Of a stretch of 47,057 nucleotides of DNA, positions 35,816 to 47,057 are shown piece by piece. Below the pieces are notes generated by a model, which saw only the letters and a list, made by a program, of their open reading frames with translations, ran no database searches and was not told the origin of the DNA. The stretch is from positions 1 through 47,057 of the forward strand of contig NZ_QQVY01000014.1 in the NCBI RefSeq assembly GCF_003590715.1, given 5' to 3'. A program made the translations under genes and the position numbers. The stretch comes from Paracoccus sp. JM45. Its GTDB lineage: Bacteria; Pseudomonadota; Alphaproteobacteria; Rhodobacterales; Rhodobacteraceae. The stretch's first letter is position 1, and every line of letters starts with the position of its first letter.

Positions 35816-36076
35816 ATGACATATATTTCGCGCCTTGCCCTGCCCCTGATCCTGACTTTGGCCGCTTGCGGGGGCCAAGGCGATTATCCCGAATTGCTGC
35901 CCACCAGCGAATTGCTGGCCGAACCCGACGTGCCGGACCACGCCACCGTGGCCACATCGGACCCCGCCCCCGTCGAGGCCGCCACAAATGCCCGCGCCGA
36001 GGCGTTGCGCGCCCGTGCACAGGCGTTAAAGGTGCCGGTCGTCGATCCCTCGCTCTATGATGCCGCGAACCGGTGA
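35816..36076 (+). CDS. Small lipoprotein, unknown function
   Basis: 86 residues. Signal peptide with lipobox LAAC, lipidated Cys at residue 18, then Gly-Gly-Gln (no Asp at +2), which favours outer-membrane sorting. The rest is short, Pro/Ala/Glu-rich and probably disordered, with an Ala/Arg helix (TNARAEALRARAQALK) near the end. I recognise no family. It precedes the hydroxy-acid dehydrogenase by 63 bases on the same strand and diverges from the TetR gene. Confidence 0.75.
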   Translation: MTYISRLALPLILTLAACGGQGDYPELLPTSELLAEPDVPDHATVATSDPAPVEAATNARAEALRARAQALKVPVVDPSLYDAANR

Positions 36077-36139
36077 TTGCACGACGCGACAACCACTGGT
36101 AATAATTTCAGACCAGTTAAGGCGGAGGAAGACGGTGAT

Positions 36140-37309
36140 ATGGCGGTGATCACATCAATTGACGATCTGAAGGCGATGCATCGCGCACGCACGCCAAGGA
36201 TGTTTTACGATTACGCAGAATCGGGCAGCTATACCGAACAGACCTTCCGCGAGAATACGACCGATTTTGCACGGCTAAAGCTGCGCCAGAAGGTGGCGGT
36301 CGATATGTCGAACCGCAAACTGGGCGGCGATATGGTGGGGCTGCCGGTCACCATGCCCGTGGGGCTGGCACCTGTCGGCCTGACCGGCATGCAGCATGCC
36401 GACGGTGAAATCCATGCCGCACGCGCCGCGGAAAAATTCGGCCTGCCCTATACGCTGTCGACCATGTCCATCTGCTCGATCGAGGATGTGGCCGCCCATA
36501 CGACCCAGCCCTTTATGTTCCAGCTGTATGTGATGAAGGATCAGGATTTTCTGGCCGCCATCATCGAACGCGCCAAGGCGGCCAATTGCAGCGCGCTGGT
36601 TCTGACGCTGGATCTGCAAATTCTGGGCCAGCGGCACAAGGATCTGAAAAACGGCCTGTCCGCCCCGCCCAAGATGACCCTGCCGACCATTCTGGATCTG
36701 GCCACCCGCTGGCGTTGGGGCAAGGATATGTTGAAAACAAAGCACCGGTCCTTCGGCAATATCGTCGGCCATGCCAAGGGCGTCGGCAACACCAGTTCGC
36801 TGTCCAGTTGGACAGCCGAGCAATTCGACGAAAAACTGGATTGGGACAAGATTGCCCGTATCCGTGACATGTGGGGTGGCAAGCTGATCCTGAAAGGTAT
36901 CCTCGATCCTGAAGACGCCCGCATTGCCGCTGATTTCGGCGCGGATGCGATCGTTGTGTCGAACCATGGCGGACGTCAGCTGGATGGCGCGTTATCGGCC
37001 ATCCGAATGCTGCCACATATCGTCAAAGCCGTCGGTGATCGGGTCGAGGTGCATATGGACAGCGGCATCCGGTCGGGTCAGGACGTGCTGAAGGCGCTGG
37101 CGCTTGGGGCACATGCCACATGGATCGGGCGTGCCTATATCCACGGGCTTGGCGCCATGGGCGAGGCTGGCGTGACCGCGGCGCTGGATGTCATCCGCAA
37201 AGAGCTGGACACCAGCATGGCGCTATGCGGTGAACGTGACCTGCGAAATGTCGGGCCGCAGAACCTGCTTATCCCGCAGGGATTTCTGGACGAATACCCG
37301 ATCTCTTGA
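36140..37309 (+). CDS. lldD: FMN-dependent alpha-hydroxy-acid dehydrogenase, probable L-lactate dehydrogenase
   Basis: Oxidises an L-2-hydroxy acid at the membrane or in the cytosol using FMN. 389 residues. The start MAVITSIDDLKAMHRARTPRM is followed by MFYDYAESGSYTEQTFREN, GLPVTMPVGLAPVGLTG, TLSTMSICSIEDV, MFQLYVMKD and VLTLDLQILGQRHKDLKNG. The catalytic SNHGGRQLDG carries the active His, and DSGIRSGQDVLKALALGAHATWIGRAY is the phosphate site. This is the LldD pattern; glycolate or mandelate relatives cannot be fully excluded. GGAGG lies 13 bases before ATG 36140. The last 41 bases overlap the convergent acyltransferase gene. Confidence 0.85.
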   Translation: MAVITSIDDLKAMHRARTPRMFYDYAESGSYTEQTFRENTTDFARLKLRQKVAVDMSNRKLGGDMVGLPVTMPVGLAPVGLTGMQHADGEIHAARAAEKFGLPYTLSTMSICSIEDVAAHTTQPFMFQLYVMKDQDFLAAIIERAKAANCSALVLTLDLQILGQRHKDLKNGLSAPPKMTLPTILDLATRWRWGKDMLKTKHRSFGNIVGHAKGVGNTSSLSSWTAEQFDEKLDWDKIARIRDMWGGKLILKGILDPEDARIAADFGADAIVVSNHGGRQLDGALSAIRMLPHIVKAVGDRVEVHMDSGIRSGQDVLKALALGAHATWIGRAYIHGLGAMGEAGVTAALDVIRKELDTSMALCGERDLRNVGPQNLLIPQGFLDEYPIS

Positions 37310-38204
37310 ATATCTGCGAATGACGCAGGCAGACCAGCATGAATGGCAGGGTGATCCCCGCGATCACCGCCACCAGCAGGTTGTCGATGCCGATCAGCGG
37401 CAATCCCTGCAAGACGATCACATGCATGACATAAATGCCCGCCGCCGCAGCCCCCAAGGGCAGTGCGGTTGCGGGCATCCTGATCCGCTGGACCATCAGG
37501 AACAGCGCCGGACACAGCAGGAAATGACCCAAAGGTATTTCCAGCAAGGGATCATCGCCCAGACGGGAGATCCAGAAGATATTCTCGGCCACGGTCAGGG
37601 CCAAGCCCGCGATTGCTGCAAGCAAGGTGAACCGCATACGGACGCCATCCGCGATCAGCCAGCCCATTGCCATAAACGGATAAAGATACATCGGACCATT
37701 GCGGTAATGTTCGATCGGCACATTCGACAGGCCCGACATTCCCGCATATTGCAGCCCTAACCCCAGCCCTGCAAAGACCAGCGCCGACACAATGACGCCC
37801 CCCCGCCCGAAGCTGCGGAAGGCACCCAGCATGATGCCTGCAATCGCGGCCCCCTGCAGAAACCACAGATGCATAAAGCCCAGAACTAGCTCGCGCAGCG
37901 TATCGCCCAAGGGACGTGCGCTAAAATAGGGCCAGAGAAACAGCAGATAGATCCCCGACCACAGCGCATACATCCACAGCAACTGCCCCACCCAAGGCGA
38001 CAGCCGCCCCTTACGCAGGGTCGAGGCCAGAAAATACCCCGCAATGATGGTGAACAAAGGCACGGCAACACGCAGGATGCTGTTGCCCAACGCCAGCCCG
38101 GTCATGCCGATGCTGTCGCGCGCAAAGCCCGAATGGCCCAGAACGACGAAACAGGCCAATAAAACTCGCAGATAATCGACCGAGATATTTCTGTCCCGCA
38201 CCAT
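37269..38204 (-). CDS. Acyltransferase-3 family membrane protein
   Basis: 311 residues with about ten hydrophobic helices. It starts [23 protein letters not shown], the family signature with the functional His in LGHSG. Later: [28 protein letters not shown] and [13 protein letters not shown], all usual in OafA/WecH-type O-acyltransferases that acetylate surface sugars. It may decorate the capsule or another glycan, but nothing nearby proves this. Its 3' end overlaps the convergent lldD gene by 41 bases. Confidence 0.85.
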   Translation of the reverse strand: MVRDRNISVDYLRVLLACFVVLGHSGFARDSIGMTGLALGNSILRVAVPLFTIIAGYFLASTLRKGRLSPWVGQLLWMYALWSGIYLLFLWPYFSARPLGDTLRELVLGFMHLWFLQGAAIAGIMLGAFRSFGRGGVIVSALVFAGLGLGLQYAGMSGLSNVPIEHYRNGPMYLYPFMAMGWLIADGVRMRFTLLAAIAGLALTVAENIFWISRLGDDPLLEIPLGHFLLCPALFLMVQRIRMPATALPLGAAAAGIYVMHVIVLQGLPLIGIDNLLVAVIAGITLPFMLVCLRHSQIFKRSGIRPEIPAG

Positions 38205-38403
38205 GCCCCCGCAACATCCAACCGCCCTGCCCGATATAGGGCACGGACCGGATCATACCATTACAGCTTGTGATTGGGTTGGAACAGATGGACTAGCGTC
38301 ATTTTCAACCTTCACAAACAGACCTGATTGCGTTAATGGCACCGCTTGGTCGCCGTGCACCCTTGGAGGACGGCGTCATCACATATGTTTAAGGATTAAA
38401 AAC

Positions 38404-39033
38404 ATGGCCAAAGAGATTCCAGATCTAGTGGCCGAGGCACGCGCGGGGACAGGCAAGGGGGCCGCCCGCCAGACCCGCCGCGATGGCATGGTGCCCGGTA
38501 TCGTTTATGGCGACGGCAAAGAGCCCGTTTCGCTTGCATTCGACTTTAACAAGCTGCTGACGCAGCTGCGTAAAGGTCGCTTCATGTCCACGCTGTGGAA
38601 CCTGAAGGTCGAAGGCCAGGACGACGTTCGCGTCATCTGCCGCGGCGTTCAGCGCGACGTTGTCAAGGATCTGCCGATCCACATCGACTTCATGCGCCTG
38701 CGTCGTACGTCGAAGGTCAACCTGTTCATCCCCGTTGAATTCATCAACGAGGACAAGTGCCCCGGCCTGCGTAAAGGCGGCACGCTGGTGACCGTTCGTA
38801 ACGAAGTCGAAATGATCGTGACCGCGGGCGATATCCCCGATCACATCACTGTCGATCTGGACGGCGTCGATATCGGCAGCTCGATCCACATCAGCAGCGT
38901 CACGCTGCCGAACGGTGCGAAGACCACCATCGACCGCGACTTCGTCGTTGCCAACATCGCAGCACCCTCGGCGCTGCGTTCGGAAGAAGATTCCGCTGAA
39001 GGCGAAGAAGCCGAAGCTGCTGCGGAAGCTTGA
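38404..39033 (+). CDS. rplY: 50S ribosomal protein L25 (general stress protein Ctc type)
   Basis: Binds 5S rRNA. 209 residues: the N-terminal L25 domain ([31 protein letters not shown]) plus the C-terminal TL5/Ctc beta domain ([27 protein letters not shown] ... [21 protein letters not shown]). An acidic Glu/Ala tail follows. AAGGATTAAAAAC precedes ATG 38404; the in-frame upstream stretch from 38203 is leader, not protein. The roughly 200-base leader shared with the acyltransferase promoter must hold its promoter. A strong terminator follows. Confidence 0.96.
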   Translation: MAKEIPDLVAEARAGTGKGAARQTRRDGMVPGIVYGDGKEPVSLAFDFNKLLTQLRKGRFMSTLWNLKVEGQDDVRVICRGVQRDVVKDLPIHIDFMRLRRTSKVNLFIPVEFINEDKCPGLRKGGTLVTVRNEVEMIVTAGDIPDHITVDLDGVDIGSSIHISSVTLPNGAKTTIDRDFVVANIAAPSALRSEEDSAEGEEAEAAAEA

Positions 39034-39061
39034 TCCCGCGCGCTTGGGTCGCATGACCTAT

Positions 39062-39096
39062 GGGGCGGTGCCATTGGCGCCGCCCCTTTCCTTTTT
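39062..39096 (+). terminator. Rho-independent terminator after rplY
   Basis: GGGGCGGTGCC (39062-39072) pairs with GGCGCCGCCCC (39076-39086) through one G-T wobble. The loop is ATT, and the T-rich tail TTTCCTTTTT follows. It lies 28 bases after the rplY stop and separates rplY from trmFO. Confidence 0.85.
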
Positions 39097-39143
39097 GGGG
39101 CCGCTTTGTTAGCCCCGCCCCGCACGCCTTGCAGGAGAGCCGC

Positions 39144-40481
39144 ATGGAACCCGTCCACATCATAGGTGCCGGCCTTGCCGGTTCAGAAGCCGCCTGGCAG
39201 ATTTCGCGCGCAGGTGTTCCTGTCGTCTTGCATGAAATGCGCCCGACGGTTGAAACCTTCGCCCATAAATCCGGCGATTACGCCGAAATGGTCTGTTCCA
39301 ACAGCTTTAGGTCCGATGATGACGTGATGAACGCCGTCGGCCAGCTGCATTGGGAAATGCGCGCGGCGGGCGGTCTGATCATGGCCATGGCCGACAAGCA
39401 CAAACTGCCCGCAGGCGGTGCGCTGGCCGTCGACCGAGAGGCGTTTTCAGCATCCGTTACAGCCACCCTACAGGCCGAACCGCTGATCACCATTGTGCCG
39501 GGTGAAGTTACCGAATTGCCGACGACCGGCAACTGGATCGTGGCAACCGGCCCTTTGACCTCGGATTCGATGGCGGCGGCCATCCGGGGCATCACCGGCG
39601 CAGAGGCGCTGGCATTTTTCGATGCCATCGCCCCCATCGTGCACGCCGATACCATCGATATGTCGGTGGCTTGGGAACAAAGCCGTTACGACAAGGGCGA
39701 AACGCTGGAAGAACAGCGGGCCTATATCAACTGCCCGATGACCAAAGACCAATACGAGGGCTTCATCGACGCCCTTCTGGCTGCTGATAAGACCGAATTC
39801 CACGAAGGCGAAACCGCCGGTTATTTCGACGGCTGCCTGCCGATCGAGGTCATGGCAGAACGCGGCCGCGAAACCTTGCGCTTTGGTCCGATGAAACCGG
39901 TCGGTCTGACCAATGCCCATAAGCCTGATGAAAAAGCCTATGCGGTGGTTCAGCTTCGCCGCGATAACGCTCTGGGAACGCTGTATAATATCGTCGGCTT
40001 CCAGACCAAGATGAAATACGGCGCCCAGACCGAAGTGTTCCGCATGATCCCCGGCTTGCAAGACGCCAGCTTTGCGCGTCTGGGCGGCATTCACCGTAAC
40101 AGTTTCCTGAACTCACCCACCCTGCTGGATGACCGGATGCGGATGAAGCTGCAACCGAACCTGCGCTTTGCCGGTCAGGTGACTGGCGTCGAAGGCTATG
40201 TCGAAAGCGCCGCGATGGGTCTGCTGGCCGGTCGCATGGCGGCCGCGCAGGCCAAGGGGCAGGATCTGGCACCACCGCCCTTCACCACATCCATGGGCGC
40301 GCTGGTCAACCACATCACCGGCGGCGCCGAGGCCAAGACCTTCCAGCCGATGAATGTGAACTTCGGTCTTTATCCACCGGTCGAGGAAGGTCGCAGCGGT
40401 CGCCGTGGCCGCAAGGACCGCTATCCCGCCTATACGCAGCGCGCCAAGGATGATTACAACGCATGGCTGGCCGCCCAGTAA
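39144..40481 (+). CDS. trmFO: tRNA (uracil-54-C5) methyltransferase, folate/FAD-dependent
   Basis: Makes m5U54 in the tRNA T-loop using methylene-tetrahydrofolate and FADH2. 445 residues. FAD motif [13 protein letters not shown] at the N-terminus; the conserved CSNSFRSDD with the active Cys; [24 protein letters not shown]-like [44 protein letters not shown]; and [20 protein letters not shown] at the end. GGAGAGCCGC precedes ATG 39144. Its last 19 bases overlap gluQRS. Confidence 0.96.
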   Translation: MEPVHIIGAGLAGSEAAWQISRAGVPVVLHEMRPTVETFAHKSGDYAEMVCSNSFRSDDDVMNAVGQLHWEMRAAGGLIMAMADKHKLPAGGALAVDREAFSASVTATLQAEPLITIVPGEVTELPTTGNWIVATGPLTSDSMAAAIRGITGAEALAFFDAIAPIVHADTIDMSVAWEQSRYDKGETLEEQRAYINCPMTKDQYEGFIDALLAADKTEFHEGETAGYFDGCLPIEVMAERGRETLRFGPMKPVGLTNAHKPDEKAYAVVQLRRDNALGTLYNIVGFQTKMKYGAQTEVFRMIPGLQDASFARLGGIHRNSFLNSPTLLDDRMRMKLQPNLRFAGQVTGVEGYVESAAMGLLAGRMAAAQAKGQDLAPPPFTTSMGALVNHITGGAEAKTFQPMNVNFGLYPPVEEGRSGRRGRKDRYPAYTQRAKDDYNAWLAAQ

Positions 40482-41299
40482 CCCGTTTTGCACCATCGCC
40501 CACGGGGCTTTTGCACCTTGGGCATGCGTTTTCCGCGCTGACAGCGGCGCAGGCCGGACGCTTTTTGCTGCGGATCGAGGATATCGACCGCGACCGCTGC
40601 AAGCCGGAATATGAACAGGCGATCTTTGATGATCTGGCGTGGCTGGGGCTGGATTGGCCCCTGCCCGTCATGCGCCAGTCCGACCGGATGCAGGCCTATC
40701 AGGATGCGCTGACGCAATTGGCGCATCTGACCTATCCCTGCCGCTGCCGTCGCGGCGATATCCGCGCCGCCATGTCCGCCCCGCAAGAAGGCGTTCTGCC
40801 TGCAGGTCCGGATGGTTTGATCTATCCCGGCACCTGCCGTGACCGCCCGATGGCCGATGCAGCTTCGGACGATGTAATCCGGTTAGATACCCGCCGCGCA
40901 TTCGAGGCCTTGGGAATTGACCGGATCAGCTTTGTTGATGACGGCACTACTTATGAAATGACCCGCGACCAGTTTATGGCGGATATCGGCGATGTCATCC
41001 TGTCGCGCCGCGGAATGGGAACCTCATATCATCTGGCCGTAGTGGTCGATGACGCAGCGCAGGACATCACGCTGGTCACGCGCGGCAAGGATCTGTTCGC
41101 ATCCACATGGATCCACATCCTGCTGCAACGCCTGCTAGACCTGCCGACGCCGATCTATCACCACCATCTCCTGATACGCGATGATGACGGCAAGCGGCTT
41201 GCCAAACGCGACGATGCCCGCGCCATCCGCCACTATCGTGACGAAGGCGCAAGCCCGTCGGACATCCGCGCGATGTTGGGGCTTCAGGACATAGGCTGA
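40463..41299 (+). CDS. gluQRS: Glutamyl-Q tRNA(Asp) synthetase
   Basis: Attaches glutamate to queuosine-34 of tRNA-Asp; a shortened GluRS without the anticodon domain. 278 residues, typical. The class I signature is [18 protein letters not shown] (HLGH) with [10 protein letters not shown]. Zinc Cys lie in [10 protein letters not shown] and YPGTCRDR, and the KMSKS-like loop is KRLAKRDD. The start overlaps trmFO by 19 bases, so it is probably co-translated with it. Its end overlaps convergent hisI by 16 bases. Two tRNA-modification enzymes in tandem make functional sense. Confidence 0.95.
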   Translation: MAGRPVTRFAPSPTGLLHLGHAFSALTAAQAGRFLLRIEDIDRDRCKPEYEQAIFDDLAWLGLDWPLPVMRQSDRMQAYQDALTQLAHLTYPCRCRRGDIRAAMSAPQEGVLPAGPDGLIYPGTCRDRPMADAASDDVIRLDTRRAFEALGIDRISFVDDGTTYEMTRDQFMADIGDVILSRRGMGTSYHLAVVVDDAAQDITLVTRGKDLFASTWIHILLQRLLDLPTPIYHHHLLIRDDDGKRLAKRDDARAIRHYRDEGASPSDIRAMLGLQDIG

Positions 41300-41640
41300 A
41301 GAATCTCGACCTCATCGCCGTCACGGATGGCGGTGTAAAAACAACTGCGGCGGTTGGTGTGGCAGGCGGCACCTGTCTGGTGCACCAGAACCAGCAGGCA
41401 ATCGCTGTCGCAATCCACCCGCATTTCGACCAGTTCCTGCGTATGACCCGAGGTTTCGCCCTTGATCCAGAAGGACTGGCGCGACCGCGACCAATAGGTC
41501 ACCCGCCCCGTTTCCAAAGTTTTGGCGACAGCTTCGGCGTTCATCCATGCCATCATCAGAACCTCGGACGAGGTTGCATCCTGCGCGATGGCAGGGATCA
41601 AGCCATTGGCATCATATTTAAGGCTAAGCGGATCGAACAT
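41284..41640 (-). CDS. hisI: Phosphoribosyl-AMP cyclohydrolase
   Basis: Third step of histidine biosynthesis, opening the adenine ring of PR-AMP. 118 residues, the single-domain form without HisE. Motifs: LMMAWMNAEAVAKTLETGRVTYWSRSRQSFWIKGETSGHTQ, the metal site VDCDSDCLLVLV, and GAACHTNRRSCFY with the zinc Cys. AAAGGAAACCCG precedes ATG 41640. Isolated from other his genes. The overlap with gluQRS means that the two convergent mRNAs are complementary at their 3' ends. Confidence 0.96.
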   Translation of the reverse strand: MFDPLSLKYDANGLIPAIAQDATSSEVLMMAWMNAEAVAKTLETGRVTYWSRSRQSFWIKGETSGHTQELVEMRVDCDSDCLLVLVHQTGAACHTNRRSCFYTAIRDGDEVEILQPMS

Positions 41641-41713
41641 CGGGTTTCCTTTCGCGGGGCGCGTACCTATCTAACCCTGAAGACTGGTGCCGAAAAGACC
41701 GCAGGAAAGATAG

Positions 41714-42151
41714 ATGGCCGACAGCGACCTTATGCAGCTTTATTCGCGCCGTATTCTGGCGCTGACGACCGCAATCCCCCATCAGGGCAAGCTGGAGGGG
41801 GCGCAGGCGACTGTTCTGAAACGATCACCGCAATGCGGATCATCGGTCACTGTGCATCTGTCTGTGGCCGATGGTGCCATATCCAATTTCGCGCAAGAGG
41901 TGCGGGCCTGTGCGCTTGGGCAAGCCTCGGCCTCGGTTCTGGGGCAGGCTGTTATCGGGCAGAATCGCGACGACCTGATCAAGATCCGCGACCAGTTGCG
42001 CGCCATGCTGAAAGAGGAAGGCCAGCCCCCCGCCGCCCCCTTTGCCGATCTTGAGGCTTTGGTTCCGGCGCGCGCCTATCCCAATCGTCATGCCTCGATC
42101 ATGCTGGCATGGGATGCCACGATCGAAGCGATCGAAAAAGCTGCGGCCTGA
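41714..42151 (+). CDS. Iron-sulfur cluster scaffold-like protein (IscU/NifU N-terminal family)
   Basis: 145 residues. The fold signatures are ATVLKRSPQCGSSVTVHL (C41), SNFAQEVRACALGQASASVL (C66) and NRHASIMLAWDATIEAI. Canonical IscU has three cluster-ligand Cys; here the one expected in the last segment is absent, so the protein may be a divergent carrier or a sulfur-transfer partner, not a full scaffold. AGGAAAGATAG precedes ATG 41714. Divergent from hisI and not linked to isc or suf genes here. This two-Cys form may be common in related genomes. Confidence 0.8.
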   Translation: MADSDLMQLYSRRILALTTAIPHQGKLEGAQATVLKRSPQCGSSVTVHLSVADGAISNFAQEVRACALGQASASVLGQAVIGQNRDDLIKIRDQLRAMLKEEGQPPAAPFADLEALVPARAYPNRHASIMLAWDATIEAIEKAAA

Positions 42152-42160
42152 TCTGCGGAT

Positions 42161-42191
42161 AAAAAAAGACCGGCCCCTGCCAGGGCCGGTC
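42161..42191 (-). terminator. Rho-independent terminator for the small SOS-box gene / recG unit
   Basis: On the minus strand GACCGGCCC and GGGCCGGTC form a nine-bp stem with a six-base loop, followed by seven T (plus-strand A-run 42161-42167). The T-run on this side shows that it stops leftward transcription, 74 bases past the stop of the 31-residue ORF. It may also help end the rightward IscU-like transcript, but that side lacks a T-run. A second perfect hairpin (CCGCGTT / AACGCGG, 42233-42249) lies between. Confidence 0.88.
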
Positions 42192-42265
42192 CAGTTGCGC
42201 GTGCAGGACAATGGCGGCGCACAGGCGTGGCGCCGCGTTTGCAACGCGGGGCAGACGAAACAATC

Positions 42266-42361
42266 TTAGGCTTGCAGGATCGCAGGCAGCCAAAGCGTTA
42301 CAACGGTGGTCGTGGCCAAAGCGGTGACGCCAATCAGATCACAGATGAATTCACGGGTCAT
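42266..42361 (-). CDS. 31-residue single-span membrane peptide under a LexA box
   Basis: ATG at 42361 with AAGGAG nine bases upstream, stop TAA at 42266. The peptide starts MTREFICDLIG, continues through a hydrophobic stretch (residues about 9-29, with a TTT in the middle and a single Trp) and ends PAILQA, so one membrane helix with a short charged N-terminus is likely. It has every element of an independent gene: SOS box, ribosome binding site, ORF and T-tract terminator. I know of no named family. By size, topology and regulation it recalls SidA, the 29-residue SOS-induced division inhibitor of Caulobacter, but I claim no homology. It follows recG on the same strand. Confidence 0.75.
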   Translation of the reverse strand: MTREFICDLIGVTALATTTVVTLWLPAILQA

Positions 42362-42416
42362 GGGCAGCAACTCCTTCTCTGTTGCTGCTTTGTTCCCACA
42401 TGAGATCGATTCTGTA

Positions 42417-42438
42417 AAGAACATTTTAAGAACATTTT
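42417..42438 (-). promoter_or_regulatory. LexA (SOS) box, alphaproteobacterial type
   Basis: On the minus strand GTTC-TTAAAAT-GTTC (core 42419-42433) matches the alphaproteobacterial LexA consensus GTTC-N7-GTTC exactly. It is part of a perfect tandem repeat of 11 bases (42417-42427 and 42428-42438). It lies in the gap between the recG stop and the 31-residue ORF, 58-72 bases upstream of its ATG, where a promoter would be. Confidence 0.8.
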
Positions 42439-42443
42439 GCTGG

Positions 42444-46774
<4,331 letters not shown>

Positions 46775-46813
46775 TCAGGGTATCGCCCAAGGCGCAGCAA
46801 TCGTCCAGCATTG

Positions 46814-46838
46814 GTGGCAATCAGGCGCTGATTGCCAC
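46814..46838 (-). terminator. Hairpin across the ctrA stop codon
   Basis: GTGGCAATCAG (46814-46824) and CTGATTGCCAC (46828-46838) make a perfect 11-bp stem with a three-base loop. It contains the TGA stop and the last codons of ctrA. It is strong enough to affect transcription or mRNA ends, but lacks a T-tract. Confidence 0.5.
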
Positions 46839-46949
46839 AGGCTGAGCTGATGCGGCAGGTTCGCGCAATACATAGCCACGTCCCCAGACTGTCTCGATAT
46901 GGCTTTCACCGCCCAAAGCCTCGGACAGCTTCTTGCGCAATTTGCAGAT
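46821..46949 (-). pseudogene. ctrA: Cell-cycle response regulator CtrA, C-terminal fragment cut by IS
   Basis: 42 residues in frame up to the TGA at 46821: [14 protein letters not shown], then [14 protein letters not shown], then a short Ala/Pro tail. This is the second half of the OmpR-type winged-helix domain of CtrA, including the recognition helix and wing; ICKLRKKL and [16 protein letters not shown] text are specific to CtrA. The codon that should continue the typical upstream text (VFICK) is replaced at 46950 by the end of the insertion sequence. The receiver domain and first half of the DNA-binding domain are not in the window. Either the IS interrupts ctrA in this strain, or an IS-mediated rearrangement separated the halves. 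It precedes ligA on the same strand. Confidence 0.85.
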
Positions 46950-47057
46950 AGAGGTGGTCGCAGGAATTCGGACCAGTTGCTAAGCTTTAGCGATTGACGA
47001 AGGACTGACCTGAGATGACGAAACGAAAGCGCTATTCTGCGGAGTTCAAGGCGAAGG
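46950..47057 (+). mobile_element. IS3-family insertion sequence, 5' end (partial)
   Basis: Identical over 108 bases to the reverse complement of 2-109. It begins at 46950, exactly where ctrA coding sequence is lost, and runs out of the window inside transposase OrfA. The two copies point outward from the window. Because the ends coincide almost to the base, the window border probably reflects an assembly break at a multi-copy repeat. Confidence 0.88.
47015..47057 (+). CDS. IS3-family transposase OrfA, N-terminal fragment
   Basis: ATG at 47015 opens MTKRKRYSAEFKAK, the same 14 codons as the left copy. AAGGA lies upstream (about 14 bases). The rest of OrfA and OrfB lie beyond the window. Confidence 0.8.
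   Translation, partial: MTKRKRYSAEFKAK

Noticed and set aside
38336..38392. An 18-residue ORF in the rplY leader that could be a regulatory peptide
   Set aside because: No ribosome binding site and no run of regulatory codons; it ends 11 bases before the rplY start probably by chance.

Overview
The window reads as one contig from an alphaproteobacterium of the Rhodobacteraceae type. GC is high (roughly 60% by eye). The evidence is the gene set: a CtrA fragment next to ligA and recG, a RibB with a dead GTP-cyclohydrolase-like tail beside ribE, ribH and nusB, a dnaG-rpoD pair, KpsS/KpsC/Wza capsule proteins, and an alphaproteobacterial LexA box. I cannot fix the genus. Both ends run into the same end of an IS3-family element, in opposite orientation and cut at almost the same base, as expected for an assembly contig that stops at a repeat.

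Left part (1-6370): an IS end with the remnant of a second related IS end, then a TonB-dependent siderophore receptor transcribed leftward and a tightly overlapping binding protein / two permeases / ATPase operon transcribed rightward. Together they form an outer-to-inner-membrane ferric-siderophore import system. Next (6400-15770) is a uronate catabolism block. A GntR regulator and 2-keto-3-deoxygluconate kinase lie on the plus strand. The operon uxaC-kduI-kduD-uronate reductase-uxaA lies on the minus strand, with a second, divergent GntR and a GalM-type mutarotase. The enzymes converge on 2-keto-3-deoxygluconate from galacturonate (via altronate) and from unsaturated uronates; kdgK then phosphorylates it. 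No mannonate dehydratase, transporter or polysaccharide lyase is present.

Middle (15820-28720): a divergent LysR/VOC pair, an abundant-looking DUF481 outer-membrane protein with a long AT-rich upstream region, then nusB-ribH-ribB(X)-ribE on the minus strand. A plus-strand capsule cassette (kpsS-wza-kpsC) sits between ribE and ribD-nrdR, splitting what looks like one riboflavin gene set. A short-chain dehydrogenase follows.

Right part (28718-47057): yjbQ, rmuC, an AppA-like short BLUF photoreceptor overlapping the rpoD stop, rpoD with six GANTC (CcrM) sites around its promoter, dnaG, a TetR regulator, a small lipoprotein, an FMN hydroxy-acid dehydrogenase, an acyltransferase, rplY, trmFO, gluQRS, hisI and an IscU-like scaffold. 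Last comes a leftward run ctrA(fragment)-ligA-recG-small ORF. The small ORF encodes 31 residues with one hydrophobic segment. It has its own strong ribosome binding site and a T-tract terminator, and a perfect GTTC-N7-GTTC LexA box lies upstream. It looks like an SOS-induced membrane micropeptide, similar in concept to the Caulobacter division inhibitor SidA, and is the most interesting item here. ctrA itself is cut inside its DNA-binding domain by the right-hand IS element.
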